DNA of 15,245 nt from CAYRTD01 sp964528675 (GCA_964528675.1 CAZGTU010000108.1:1-15245); one strand, 5' to 3'. Shown: positions 6,965 to 15,114, counted from the first letter of the stretch. Made by a program: numbers and translations. Notes: generated by a model not told the origin, from the letters alone.

Positions 6965-7520
6965 TTTTCTCCTTCTTCGGAGCCATGAACATAGTCATTC
7001 TTTTTCCCTCAAGCTTGGGCATCTGTTCTACCTTACCGTATTCTTCAAGATCCTGGGCAAGTCTTAGTAAAAGAATCTCACCTTTTTCTTTGTAAAGAAT
7101 GGTTCTTCCTTTAAAAAATACAAAAGCCTTAAGCTTTGCTCCTTCTTCCAGGAATTTTTGAGCATGCTTCAATTTAAAATTATAATCATGCTCATCGGTA
7201 TTAGGGCCGAAACGAATTTCTTTTAAGACCACTTTTTGTGTTTTGGCCTTCATTTCCTTTTGCTTCTTCTTTTGCTGATAAAGGAACTTCTGATAGTCAA
7301 TGATCTTGCAAACCGGCGGATTTGCTTTTGGAGAGATCTCAACAAGATCGAGTTCCAGATCATCTGCAATTTTCAAAGCTTCCGGAACAGTCATGATTCC
7401 GGGATTATCAACGTTATCGCCTACCAGTCGGATCACATCGGCTCTAATTTCCTGATTGATCCGATGCGGTTTTTCTTTTTTCCGTGGCATGCGCCTGTCT
7501 CTTCTGAATGGTCCAGCTAT
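6960..7520 (-). CDS. infC: Translation initiation factor IF-3, starting at an AUA codon
   Basis: IF-3 binds the 30S subunit and enforces correct start-codon and initiator tRNA choice. The first ATG (7490) gives 176 residues. The frame stays open upstream to an ATA at 7520-7518, giving 186 residues with an added AGPFRRDRRM before PRKKEKPHRINQEIR. An AGGAGG sequence (7534-7529) lies exactly 8 nt before the ATA, while the ATG has only a weak AGG. I therefore place the start at ATA. The body is typical: RLVGDNV, DLVEISPKANPPVCKIIDYQKFLYQQKKKQKE, then KEIRFGPNTDEHDYNFKLKHAQKFLEEG and VFFKGRTILYKEKGE in the C-terminal domain. E. coli infC starts with AUU, which lets IF-3 repress its own translation; the same logic probably applies. 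The start is 23 nt after the thrS stop. Confidence 0.93.
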   Translation of the reverse strand: MAGPFRRDRRMPRKKEKPHRINQEIRADVIRLVGDNVDNPGIMTVPEALKIADDLELDLVEISPKANPPVCKIIDYQKFLYQQKKKQKEMKAKTQKVVLKEIRFGPNTDEHDYNFKLKHAQKFLEEGAKLKAFVFFKGRTILYKEKGEILLLRLAQDLEEYGKVEQMPKLEGKRMTMFMAPKKEKK

Positions 7521-7534
7521 GGCTCTGTCCTCCT
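7518..7534 (-). promoter_or_regulatory. Ribosome binding site and AUA start of infC
   Basis: AGGAGG at 7534-7529, an 8-nt spacer, then ATA at 7520-7518, in frame with infC and without an intervening stop. This is the strongest Shine-Dalgarno match I noticed in a window where most starts have none, and it decides the infC start. Confidence 0.8.
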
Positions 7535-7543
7535 TTCTTTTAG

Positions 7544-9502
7544 TTAAACTTCAATTTTATTGATCTCCGACAGTTGATTTTCAACTTCTCCATGGATAAA
7601 GTCTGCAAATTCTTCCAGTTTCATGCTTCCTTTATCCCCTTCTCCCTGCTTACGAACGGAAACAGTTTGAGATTCGGCTTCTTTTTCTCCTACGATGAGC
7701 AGGTATGGAATCCGTTTTAACTCATTGTCCCTGATCTTTTTGCCTATCTTTTCGCTCCTGTCGTCAATCAGGGTGCGAATATCGGAATTATTTAGGAATT
7801 TTAAAACTTTTTCCGCATAATCCTGAAATTTTTCAGAAATAGGCAATACTATGACCTGGTCGGGTGTAAGCCAGAGAGGAAATTTTCCTCCCGTATGCTC
7901 TATCAACACAGCTACAAATCTTTCCATAGATCCAAATGGTGCTCTATGGATCATGACCGGCCTGTGTCGTTCATTATCCGATCCGACATATTCAAGATCA
8001 AAGCGTTCAGGCAGATTGTAGTCTACTTGGATTGTTCCCAATTGCCACTTTCGTCCAATTGCATCTCTGACCATGAAGTCGAGTTTGGGTCCGTAAAAAG
8101 CAGCTTCACCCTTCTCAATAATTGTTTTCAGACCTTTCTCTTCCGAGGCTTCAATGATTGCTTTTTCAGCCTTATCCCAGTTTTCATCAGAACCAATGTA
8201 TTGTTCTTTATCGTCGGGATCCCTAAGCGAGATCTGGGCAGTATAGTCCTGAAAATCAAGTGTCTTGAAAATATATAAAATTATGTCAATGACCTTTTTA
8301 AATTCATCCTTTAACTGATCGGGTGTGCAGAAGATGTGAGCATCATCCTGTGTAAACCCTCTCACCCTTGTCAAACCATGCAGCTCCCCGCTTTGTTCAT
8401 ATCGATACACAGTACCGAATTCTGCATAACGTATGGGCAGGTCTTTATAGCTGTGCTGATGGCTTTTGAAGATTTCGCAATGATGAGGGCAATTCATAGG
8501 TTTTAACAGAAATTCTTCCCCTTCCTGCGGAGTATGGATAGGCTGGAATGAATCTTTACCGTATTTGGCGTAGTGCCCGGATGTCACCCATAATTCCTTT
8601 TGACCGATATGTGGTGATATTACCGGGTCGTAGCCATGTGCTCTCTGAAGCTTTTTGAGGAAGGTCTCAAGTCTTTCCCTGAGCTGGGCTCCTTTGGGTA
8701 ACCATAATGGCAATCCCGCTCCTACACGTTGTGAAAAAGTAAATAATTCAAGCTCCCGGCCAATTTTTCGATGGTCTCTCTCCTTAGCTTTTTCAAGCAT
8801 TTCGAGGTATTCATCAAGCATTTTAGCCTTGGGAAAAGTAATTCCGTAAATACGGGTTAACATTTTCCGGTTTTCATCACCCCTCCAGTATGCACCGGCA
8901 ACACTGAGAAGTTTTATTGCTTTTATCGGAGATGTATCAGGCAAATGAGGACCGCGACAAAGATCTGTAAAATCTCCTTGCTCATAGAAAGTAATGGAGC
9001 CATCTTCGAGTTCGGAAATAAGCTCCAGTTTATATTCATCATCTTTTTGAGACCAAAAATCAATGGCTTCTTCTTTGCTTACTTCACGACGCTGGAAGGG
9101 TTCTTTGCCGGAAGCAATTTCTTTCATCTTCTTTTCAATCTTTGGTAAATCGGCTTCACTGATCTGTACATCCTCTCCGGGATCAACATCATAGTAAAAT
9201 CCATTTTCAATTGCCGGTCCGATACCGAACCTGGTTCCGGGATAGAGCTTCTCTATTGCTTCGGCCATCAGGTGAGCAGAAGAATGCCAGAAAGCATGCT
9301 TTGCCTCATCATCTTCCCACTTATGTAGCTTGATTGAAGCATCCTTGTGAATTGGCCGGTGAAGATCCCAGATTTCTCCGTCAACACTGATCGCAAGTAC
9401 CTGTCGGGCAAGCCCGCTGCTGATATCCTGTGCTATTTCATATCCTGTAATCCCTTCTTTGAACTGCCTTACTGAGCCATCAGGGAAAGTTATGTTTATC
9501 AT
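7544..9502 (-). CDS. thrS: Threonyl-tRNA synthetase
   Basis: A 652-residue class II enzyme that charges tRNA-Thr. The N-terminal TGS domain covers about residues 1-62. The editing domain has HSSAH (His73, His77) and CRGPH (Cys182, His186), matching the E. coli editing residues in number, so correction of mischarged Ser-tRNA is retained. The catalytic core has PMNCPHH (Cys338), DDAHIF (His389) and MIHRAPFGSMERF (His519), the zinc ligand set. Class II motif 2 is around RYAEFGTVYRYEQSGELHGLTRVRGFTQDD. The C-terminal anticodon-binding domain starts near residue 545. It is the first gene of the thrS-infC-rpmI-rplT cluster. An AGGAT sequence lies a few bases before the ATG, and a candidate promoter is about 70 nt upstream. 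I saw no T-box or tRNA-like leader. Confidence 0.98.
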   Translation of the reverse strand: MINITFPDGSVRQFKEGITGYEIAQDISSGLARQVLAISVDGEIWDLHRPIHKDASIKLHKWEDDEAKHAFWHSSAHLMAEAIEKLYPGTRFGIGPAIENGFYYDVDPGEDVQISEADLPKIEKKMKEIASGKEPFQRREVSKEEAIDFWSQKDDEYKLELISELEDGSITFYEQGDFTDLCRGPHLPDTSPIKAIKLLSVAGAYWRGDENRKMLTRIYGITFPKAKMLDEYLEMLEKAKERDHRKIGRELELFTFSQRVGAGLPLWLPKGAQLRERLETFLKKLQRAHGYDPVISPHIGQKELWVTSGHYAKYGKDSFQPIHTPQEGEEFLLKPMNCPHHCEIFKSHQHSYKDLPIRYAEFGTVYRYEQSGELHGLTRVRGFTQDDAHIFCTPDQLKDEFKKVIDIILYIFKTLDFQDYTAQISLRDPDDKEQYIGSDENWDKAEKAIIEASEEKGLKTIIEKGEAAFYGPKLDFMVRDAIGRKWQLGTIQVDYNLPERFDLEYVGSDNERHRPVMIHRAPFGSMERFVAVLIEHTGGKFPLWLTPDQVIVLPISEKFQDYAEKVLKFLNNSDIRTLIDDRSEKIGKKIRDNELKRIPYLLIVGEKEAESQTVSVRKQGEGDKGSMKLEEFADFIHGEVENQLSEINKIEV

Positions 9503-9569
9503 TATGATCCTTTTTTTATGCTTTTCAGATGATTAGACTTTAATATCGTCATTTTGTTTAAAGAACTGG

Positions 9570-9600
9570 CAAAAATAATTAAAATGGGGGAGAAAAGAAA
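9570..9600 (-). promoter_or_regulatory. Candidate thrS operon promoter
   Basis: TATTTTTG at 9577-9570 matches the Bacteroidota -7 element TAnnTTTG fully. After a 19-nt spacer upstream, TTTC at 9600-9597 matches three of four bases of the -33 element TTTG. Transcription would start near 9564, giving a leader of about 60 nt. Confidence 0.45.
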
Positions 9601-9628
9601 GGGGAGGGGGAATGAGGGAGGAGGCAGG
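9586..9628 (+). other. G-rich purine tract, possible G-quadruplex
   Basis: The plus strand is almost all purine, with G runs at 9586-9590, 9601-9604, 9606-9610 and 9616-9618, then three GG pairs. The first loop is 10 nt, so it fits only a relaxed G-quadruplex rule. It lies next to and partly under the proposed thrS -33 element, on the strand opposite to thrS. Confidence 0.5.
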
Positions 9629-9645
9629 AAGTAGTAACTTAGAGA

Positions 9646-9713
9646 TCGCTAACGTCGCTAACGTCGCTAACGTCGCTAACGTCGCTAACGTCGCTCATGT
9701 CGCTAAAGTCGCC
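9646..9713. repeat. 9-bp tandem repeat (TCGCTAACG)
   Basis: Five exact copies of TCGCTAACG (9646-9690), then two degenerate copies, TCGCTCATG (9691-9699) and TCGCTAAAG (9700-9708), and a partial TCGCC. The unit has a whole number of codons, so a plus-strand frame reads Ala-Asn-Val repeatedly, but there is no other sign of coding. It is best read as an intergenic minisatellite prone to length change. Confidence 0.92.
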
Positions 9714-9783
9714 ATTCTCCCTAATTATTTCATTTCAAAGCCTGGTACTAAACTTCTATGGTCCATGATCCAGGGTCCATCCA

Positions 9784-11967
9784 CTACAGATTCTCCTCAA
9801 TAAAATTGGTCATTTTATTATAAAGATGATAGGTTGTATTCCCCCCGTATATCCCATGATTCTTATTCGGATAAAATTGCATGTCGAACTGTTTATCCGC
9901 GGTTATAAGGGCTTTTGAGAGTTCTACTGAATTCTGGAAATGGACATTGTCATCTCCCATGCCGTGGATGAGAAGGAGTTTGCCTTTCATCCTGTCGGCA
10001 AAGAAGATCGGGGAGTTTTCATCATATCCTTCTGGATTTTCCTGGGGGGTGCGCATAAATCTTTCTGTGTAGATTGTATCATAATATCTCCAGTTGGTTA
10101 CCGGGGCAACGGATATTGCCATTTTAAAAATATCAGATCCTTTGAAAAGTGTTAATAAACTCATATACCCACCATAACTCCATCCGAAAATACCAATTCT
10201 GTCTTTGTTGATATAAGGCAGGTCTCCAAGATATCTTGCCGCTTCTATCTGATCTATGGTTTCTAGTTTTCCGAGTTCCATGTAAGTGGATTTGCGGAAC
10301 TCTTCCCCGCGGGCATTGGTCCCCCTGTTATCCACACAGGCAACAATATAGCCTTTTTGCACCAGGTACTGAAACCATGCTCCCCTTGAGGTGAGGAATC
10401 CATCCCTTACATTTTGTGATTCGGGACCTCCGTATACAAACATAAATAAGGGATATTCTTTGTCAGGATCAAAATCAGCAGGTTTAATCATATAACCTTC
10501 TAGCTTTACGTCATAATCTGTTTCGAAATTAAAAAACTCCACATCTGCAAAGCCATACTGATCCATTCGCTGCTTTAATGCATCATTGGCCTCCAATACC
10601 CTGATTAATCTTCCATTTTCTTTGTGCAGACTGATAAGGGGAGGGGTGTTGATATTCGAATAGCGGTTTATAAAATATTTGAATCCACTGCTGAAATTTG
10701 TGTTATTCCATCCTGCCTTATCTGTTAGCCGATTCTTCTTTTTGCCGTCTTTACGTATGGAATAGGTATCCAGGTATTTTGGTCCCCGTTCATGAGAGGA
10801 ATAATAAATTGTACCCGATTTCTGATCAAAACCCAGCAGGGTGTGCACATCGTATCCGGATTCAGTGATCTGTTTAATTTCCCTGGTCTTGAAATTATAA
10901 AGATAAATGCTGTACCAATCATCCCTTTCACTGATTAAAAGAAATTCTTCTCCATTATCCAGGTAGGTGATCATTTCATCAGAAACCTCCGATACATATT
11001 TATCTTCCTTTTCTTCATAAACAACTTCCGATTTTCCGTTGGAAGCGTTCGCATGTAAAACCCATACATGATTTTGCTGTCTGTTAAGTCTTATAATGCC
11101 GAGCACCTCCGGGTCAGTGGTCCATTTGATCCTTGGAATGTACTGGTCGGTTTCTTCCCCGATGTCCATTTCTTTTTTCTTTCCTGTATCGAGGTCTGCA
11201 ACAAAAATCTGAACGATAGAATTTTTTTCGCCTGCTTTCGGATATTTAAATTTATACCATTCGGGATAAAGTTCATTGTAGATTGTCATATTGAATTGTT
11301 TAACATGGCTTTCATCAAACCGGTAGTAAGCAATTTTTTTGCTGTCTACCGACCAGACAAAAGCTTTGTTGAAACCGAATTCTTCCTCATAGACCCAATC
11401 TGGCGCTCCGTTTATGATTTTATTTTTCTCTCCGTCCTCGGTTAATTGATGTTCTTCCCCGGTCTTAAGATCAACCCAGAAAAGGTTATTTTTTCTGACA
11501 AAAGCGATTTTTGTTCCGTCCGGAGAAAAAGTGGCCAGTTGCTGTTTTCCTCCCCTGGAGAGTGGTTTCATCTCATTTTTGTCAATATTGAAAATATAAT
11601 AGTCTGCAACAAAAGAATGACGATAGATACTTTGTTTATTGGCTATTAACAGGATATTTCTTTCCCCGGGTCCGAATGTATAGGCTTCAATTTCCTTTAC
11701 GGGGGGATTATTGATCTCTGTAATGTTAAATATTGTACTCTCGTATTCCCCTGACCGGTATTTGTATTTATCTATCCTTTTGTTCTCTGAAAGTATGGTG
11801 TAATGTTCTCCATCGTCCATTGAAACAAGATTCTCAATACCGGCAGGATAAAACTTATAAAATTTATATATATCGCTTAGCTCCAGTTTTTCAGTTTCTC
11901 GCTGGGCCTGGAGATTAAATGACAGGCTAATTGTCAGGATGGAGAGGATGATAATTATATTTCTCAT
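9784..11967 (-). CDS. Secreted dipeptidyl peptidase IV-type serine peptidase (S9B)
   Basis: A 727-residue S9 family peptidase that should cleave Xaa-Pro (or Xaa-Ala) dipeptides from peptide N-termini. A signal peptide occupies about residues 1-21 and ends in NLQAQ, so the enzyme acts in the periplasm or outside. The beta-propeller (about 95-470) carries DWVYEEEFGF (190-199); its Glu195-Glu196 pair corresponds to the human DPP4 residues that hold the free amino terminus. The hydrolase domain has VYGGPESQ with Tyr512 for the oxyanion hole, GWSYGG with nucleophile Ser597, HGMGDDNVHF with Asp672, and NKNHGIYGG with His704. All needed residues are present. It lies 60 nt after the SDR gene on the same strand and may share its transcript. 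The related prolyl tripeptidyl peptidase is an alternative, but the Glu pair and general fit favour DPP IV. Confidence 0.93.
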   Translation of the reverse strand: MRNIIIILSILTISLSFNLQAQRETEKLELSDIYKFYKFYPAGIENLVSMDDGEHYTILSENKRIDKYKYRSGEYESTIFNITEINNPPVKEIEAYTFGPGERNILLIANKQSIYRHSFVADYYIFNIDKNEMKPLSRGGKQQLATFSPDGTKIAFVRKNNLFWVDLKTGEEHQLTEDGEKNKIINGAPDWVYEEEFGFNKAFVWSVDSKKIAYYRFDESHVKQFNMTIYNELYPEWYKFKYPKAGEKNSIVQIFVADLDTGKKKEMDIGEETDQYIPRIKWTTDPEVLGIIRLNRQQNHVWVLHANASNGKSEVVYEEKEDKYVSEVSDEMITYLDNGEEFLLISERDDWYSIYLYNFKTREIKQITESGYDVHTLLGFDQKSGTIYYSSHERGPKYLDTYSIRKDGKKKNRLTDKAGWNNTNFSSGFKYFINRYSNINTPPLISLHKENGRLIRVLEANDALKQRMDQYGFADVEFFNFETDYDVKLEGYMIKPADFDPDKEYPLFMFVYGGPESQNVRDGFLTSRGAWFQYLVQKGYIVACVDNRGTNARGEEFRKSTYMELGKLETIDQIEAARYLGDLPYINKDRIGIFGWSYGGYMSLLTLFKGSDIFKMAISVAPVTNWRYYDTIYTERFMRTPQENPEGYDENSPIFFADRMKGKLLLIHGMGDDNVHFQNSVELSKALITADKQFDMQFYPNKNHGIYGGNTTYHLYNKMTNFIEENL

Positions 11968-12027
11968 AGGTGGTTTTTGTAATTAAGTTCAATAAGGATA
12001 TGTATTCTTAACGGGTTTAATTTATAA

Positions 12028-12798
12028 TTAAAACATGTTAACAGAAAAGCCTCCGTCTACAGCAATACACTGACCCGAAATGTAGGAAGCTCCTTCCATA
12101 CACAAAAAAGCAGCGAGTGCTGAGACTTCCTCAGGCTGCCCGATTCTTTTCATCGGGGTATGTTTGATTACATCCTTGAAATATTTACCATTCTGCAGTA
12201 CCTGTTCCGCCAGGGGTGTTTGAATATACCATGGAGCTATGGCATTTACCCTGATATCATAAGGAGCCCATTCAACAGCCAGGTTTCTGGTCATCTGATG
12301 AATAGCAGCTTTTGTCATGCCATATATAATACCGGTTCGTAGATGCCCGAGACCTGCCACCGATGAAATATTAACGATGGATGCATTTTCTGCAGCCTTC
12401 ATTAAATCGAACATTCCAGTAGATAATTCCAGGGCAGAATGTAAATTTGTTTGAAAGATTGTATTTATTTCTTCCGGACTGTATTCAATCGCTTTTTTCC
12501 GGATATTGGTACCTACATTGTTTATTAGAATATCCAGTGAGGACCAGTGTGAGCTAATGCTATCGATGATTCTTTGTCTGTCTTCCCGTTTTCCTACGTC
12601 TGCCTGAATCAGCAGGATTTGAGAAGGAGTGCATTCCAGATCAATTTTCAGTTGTTCCAGATCATCCTTGTTCCTGGCAACAACCGCTATTTCAGCTCCG
12701 AGAGAGCATAATTCGTGGGATATTGCTTTCCCTATGCCCCTGGTACCTCCGGTGATAAGGGCTTTTTTTTCGGTAAGATCCCAATTGCCGTTATTCAT
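12028..12798 (-). CDS. SDR family oxidoreductase, tropinone-reductase-like
   Basis: A 256-residue classical short-chain dehydrogenase/reductase. The NAD(P)-binding motif is TGGTRGIG (16-23) and the NNVG motif is at 93-96. The catalytic tetrad is Asn118, Ser146, Tyr159 and Lys163 (YGMTK). The start NWDLTEKKALITGG, the TPMKRIGQPEEVSALAAFLC segment and the end SYISGQCIAVDGGFSVN recall plant tropinone reductases and their bacterial relatives, which are mostly NADPH enzymes. Arg42 after the second strand would suit NADPH. The substrate cannot be read from the sequence. The start is 3 nt after the stop of the PLP decarboxylase gene, so the two are almost certainly co-transcribed, which suggests a carbonyl or alcohol substrate related to the decarboxylase product; that link is inference. 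Confidence 0.9.
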   Translation of the reverse strand: MNNGNWDLTEKKALITGGTRGIGKAISHELCSLGAEIAVVARNKDDLEQLKIDLECTPSQILLIQADVGKREDRQRIIDSISSHWSSLDILINNVGTNIRKKAIEYSPEEINTIFQTNLHSALELSTGMFDLMKAAENASIVNISSVAGLGHLRTGIIYGMTKAAIHQMTRNLAVEWAPYDIRVNAIAPWYIQTPLAEQVLQNGKYFKDVIKHTPMKRIGQPEEVSALAAFLCMEGASYISGQCIAVDGGFSVNMF

Positions 12799-12801
12799 GA
12801 T

Positions 12802-14217
12802 CTATAAGTATTTATCAGATATTTTTTCTATCAGTTTCCAGGCCTTGAATACATGTTCGCGTGTAACCCTGGTCTGAGCCACTACAAATCTCAGGGTAAA
12901 TTCTCCATTGACTTTGGTATGGGATAAATATGCCTTCCCTGAAGCATTAATTTCATTCAGGAATGCCTGGTTGATTTTATTTCTTTCAGCCTGCTTATTT
13001 ACTTCGGGGAGCTTCAAGCGAAAGCATACCAGCCCCATATTCTGGGGTTCCCAGAGCTCAAAGTGGTCGTTATTCCTGACTTTCTCAGCCAATTCATTTG
13101 CCCATTGTATATGATTCCTTATTTTCTCTTTTATTGTTTCAACTCCCATGGAGCGTATGACAAACCATAATTTCAGAGCCCTGAATCGTCTTCCCAGTTG
13201 TATTCCCCAATCACGGTAATTATTTACCACCTGATCACTTCCCGTTTTAAGGTATTCCGGCATGATCTCAAAAGTCCTGATTAGCGCAGCCTTATCTTTC
13301 ACAAAATATGCCGAACAATCGAAATTGGTGAACATCCATTTGTGAGGATTGAAGACATAACTGTCCACCTCTTCAATTCCTTCTATATATTTCCTGTTTT
13401 CCTCCAGAACCATTGCCGATCCGGCATATGCTGCATCTACGTGATGCCATATGTTATACTTATTACAGATTTGGGCAATGGGTTTCAGGGGGTCGAATGC
13501 TACCGTTCCGGTTGTTCCGATGGCAGAAATAACACATACGGGAACATGTCCTTGCTCCAGGTCTTTTTGTATGGCATTTTCAAGTTCATCAGCTTTCATG
13601 CTCAGTTGCTCATCAACCGGAAGGTAAACCAGGGAGTTTTTCCCGAACCCGGCTATTTTAACGGCTTTTTCAATGGATGAATGAGCTTCCCGGCTGCAAT
13701 AAATGCGATATTTATTATTATGGAAACCATCTTCATTGATCTGAAAGCCGGAAATTTTTTCCCTGGCGGATAGCAATGCTACAAGCGTGGATGTTGAAGC
13801 GGTATCCTGTATCACTCCATGAAAATTTTCCGGTATTCCGGTCATTTTTTTCAGCCAGTTCATTACCACTTCTTCGAGTTCGGTTGCAGCAGGTGAAGTT
13901 TCCCAGACCATTCCCTGAACGGCAAGAGCAGAGGTCAGAAGCTCACCCAGCACGGAAGGCATAGATGAATTTGCAGGGAAGTAAGCGAAAAAATTGGGAC
14001 TTTGCCAGTGGGTTATTCCGGGAAGGAGGATGGTTTCAAAGTCAGTCATTATTTTTTCAAATGGCTCACTTTCGCCAGGTGGAAGGGAGGGAAGTTGTTT
14101 TATTATCTCACCGGGTTTTGCCCGGGATTTCACGGGGTACTTTTCTGTGTCTTCATAGTAGTCAGTTATCCAGTCAATTAACTCATAACCAAATTGGCGA
14201 AATTCTTCTTTATTCAT
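12802..14217 (-). CDS. Aromatic-L-amino-acid decarboxylase-like PLP enzyme
   Basis: A 471-residue group II pyridoxal-phosphate decarboxylase, similar along its whole length to animal DOPA decarboxylase. Shared signatures are GITHWQSPNFFAYFP (67-81), EAHSSIEKA with His179 stacking on the cofactor, HVDAAYAGSA with Asp261 binding the pyridine nitrogen, and NPHKW with the cofactor Lys293. The mobile-loop Tyr322 (PEYLK) is present; plant relatives that make aldehydes have Phe there, so decarboxylation to an amine is expected. The human enzyme has FPTASS where this has FPANSS (80-85), a change beside the substrate pocket. Tyrosine, tryptophan, phenylalanine or DOPA are possible substrates. It is the first gene before the SDR (3-nt gap) and the S9 peptidase. 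A candidate promoter lies at 14246-14276. Confidence 0.93.
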   Translation of the reverse strand: MNKEEFRQFGYELIDWITDYYEDTEKYPVKSRAKPGEIIKQLPSLPPGESEPFEKIMTDFETILLPGITHWQSPNFFAYFPANSSMPSVLGELLTSALAVQGMVWETSPAATELEEVVMNWLKKMTGIPENFHGVIQDTASTSTLVALLSAREKISGFQINEDGFHNNKYRIYCSREAHSSIEKAVKIAGFGKNSLVYLPVDEQLSMKADELENAIQKDLEQGHVPVCVISAIGTTGTVAFDPLKPIAQICNKYNIWHHVDAAYAGSAMVLEENRKYIEGIEEVDSYVFNPHKWMFTNFDCSAYFVKDKAALIRTFEIMPEYLKTGSDQVVNNYRDWGIQLGRRFRALKLWFVIRSMGVETIKEKIRNHIQWANELAEKVRNNDHFELWEPQNMGLVCFRLKLPEVNKQAERNKINQAFLNEINASGKAYLSHTKVNGEFTLRFVVAQTRVTREHVFKAWKLIEKISDKYL

Positions 14218-14245
14218 TAAAAATAGTATTAAGCTAACGAAGGCT

Positions 14246-14276
14246 TAAAACTAAGTTAAGATTTTAAATTTTCAAA
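14246..14276 (-). promoter_or_regulatory. Candidate promoter of the decarboxylase-SDR unit
   Basis: TTTG at 14276-14273 and TAGTTTTA at 14253-14246 are 19 nt apart, matching the Bacteroidota -33/-7 layout with one mismatch in TAnnTTTG. Transcription would start near 14240, about 22 nt before the ATG. It lies in the 129-bp gap shared with the divergent lipoprotein gene. Confidence 0.45.
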
Positions 14277-14346
14277 GAAAGATTATTTGGCACGTTATTT
14301 GGATTTCTCACAATAAACGAATCTGAAAACCATAAAATCGAAAGTC

Positions 14347-15090
14347 ATGAAAAAGTTACTTTACTTCATATTATTAGTACCCCTGGTACTTACAAGTTGT
14401 ACGAGGGATCCATTTGCCAATTTTGTAGCCGACCGCAAGATTGTCGAGGTTGGAGAAGAGGTCTATTTCACAAACCGTTCTCATGATGCAGTGGATTACG
14501 AATGGGATTTTGGAGACGGTTATTACTCTTATAATTTCAATGCACAGCACAGTTGGGCAGAAACCGGTATTTATACGGTCACACTAACAGCCTTTGGAAA
14601 GGAAGGAACACTGGACCGTGCATCCATAACTATAGAAGTCACTGAGCCTCCTGCTGATTTATTGGTCATAGTCGAAGAATATTATGAGCCCTATTATCTT
14701 GTTGAGGATATATCTGTGAGGATTTATGAAACTCTCCGGGATTGGGATGAAGGAGGAGACAACTATCTGGTTGAAGGATATACAAACAACAAAGGAGAAG
14801 TTCTTTTCCTGGATTTACCACCTTATGAAAGATATTATATAGATGTCTGGGGCCCAAATCATGATAATTACCAGTTAAGGGATGAAGACGTTGGCTGGAT
14901 TGAAACACAAATATTGGAGCCGGGACTTAACGAGTTTGTAGCTGTAGTGGATTACTATCCTGAAGGTAAAAAATCCGCCACAGTGCGAAAGGGCAGAAAT
15001 ATTGACCGTTCTGTTCTCCAGGATAAAGAAGGTGCAAGGAAGAAGGCCGACCGTGTGAAGCCGGAAGGCATTGAGCAAGAAACAAGGTAG
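14347..15090 (+). CDS. PKD-domain lipoprotein of unknown function
   Basis: A 247-residue lipoprotein. The signal peptide ends in a lipobox (VLTSC) with Cys18 as the lipidated residue, followed by TRD. A PKD domain covers about residues 21-98, with WDFGDG (53-58) and GIYTVTLTAFG (74-84) as the usual PKD marks. A second beta-sandwich follows (about 104-204), where RIYETL, GYTNNKGEVLFLDLPP and YYIDVWG resemble carboxypeptidase-regulatory or Cna-B-like folds. The last 40 residues are charged and probably disordered. Such proteins usually serve in adhesion or surface assembly, but no specific role is visible. It is transcribed divergently from the decarboxylase gene and ends before its own terminator, so it appears to be a single-gene unit. 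No consensus promoter was found for it. Confidence 0.88.
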   Translation: MKKLLYFILLVPLVLTSCTRDPFANFVADRKIVEVGEEVYFTNRSHDAVDYEWDFGDGYYSYNFNAQHSWAETGIYTVTLTAFGKEGTLDRASITIEVTEPPADLLVIVEEYYEPYYLVEDISVRIYETLRDWDEGGDNYLVEGYTNNKGEVLFLDLPPYERYYIDVWGPNHDNYQLRDEDVGWIETQILEPGLNEFVAVVDYYPEGKKSATVRKGRNIDRSVLQDKEGARKKADRVKPEGIEQETR

Positions 15091-15114
15091 ATAGCAGAAT
15101 AGATAACCTTAGGT

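Larger units (their letters stand above)
9503..9783. other. Gene-free region between the S9 peptidase and thrS
   Basis: 281 bp with no supportable gene. From left to right it holds the thrS leader and candidate promoter, a G-rich purine tract (9586-9628), a 9-bp tandem repeat (9646-9713) and a short direct repeat, GGTCCAT, at 9760-9766 and 9774-9780. No clear intrinsic terminator for the upstream peptidase gene is visible, so how that transcript ends is open. Confidence 0.7.

Noticed and set aside
9503..9570. T-box or threonine attenuator before thrS
   Set aside because: The predicted leader is only about 60 nt, without a T-box sequence or a Thr-rich leader peptide.
9646..9713. CRISPR-like array
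   Set aside because: The units are 9 bp and directly adjacent, with no spacers; no cas gene is nearby.
9612..9803. A 63-residue plus-strand frame with Ala-Asn-Val repeats
   Set aside because: It is made by the 9-bp tandem repeat, runs into the end of the opposite-strand peptidase gene, has no recognisable domain and is best explained as chance.
14283..14302. Paired TTATTTGG sequences as a promoter for the PKD lipoprotein gene
   Set aside because: The two copies are 12 bp apart and neither is followed by a TAnnTTTG element at the right distance, so no promoter could be supported.
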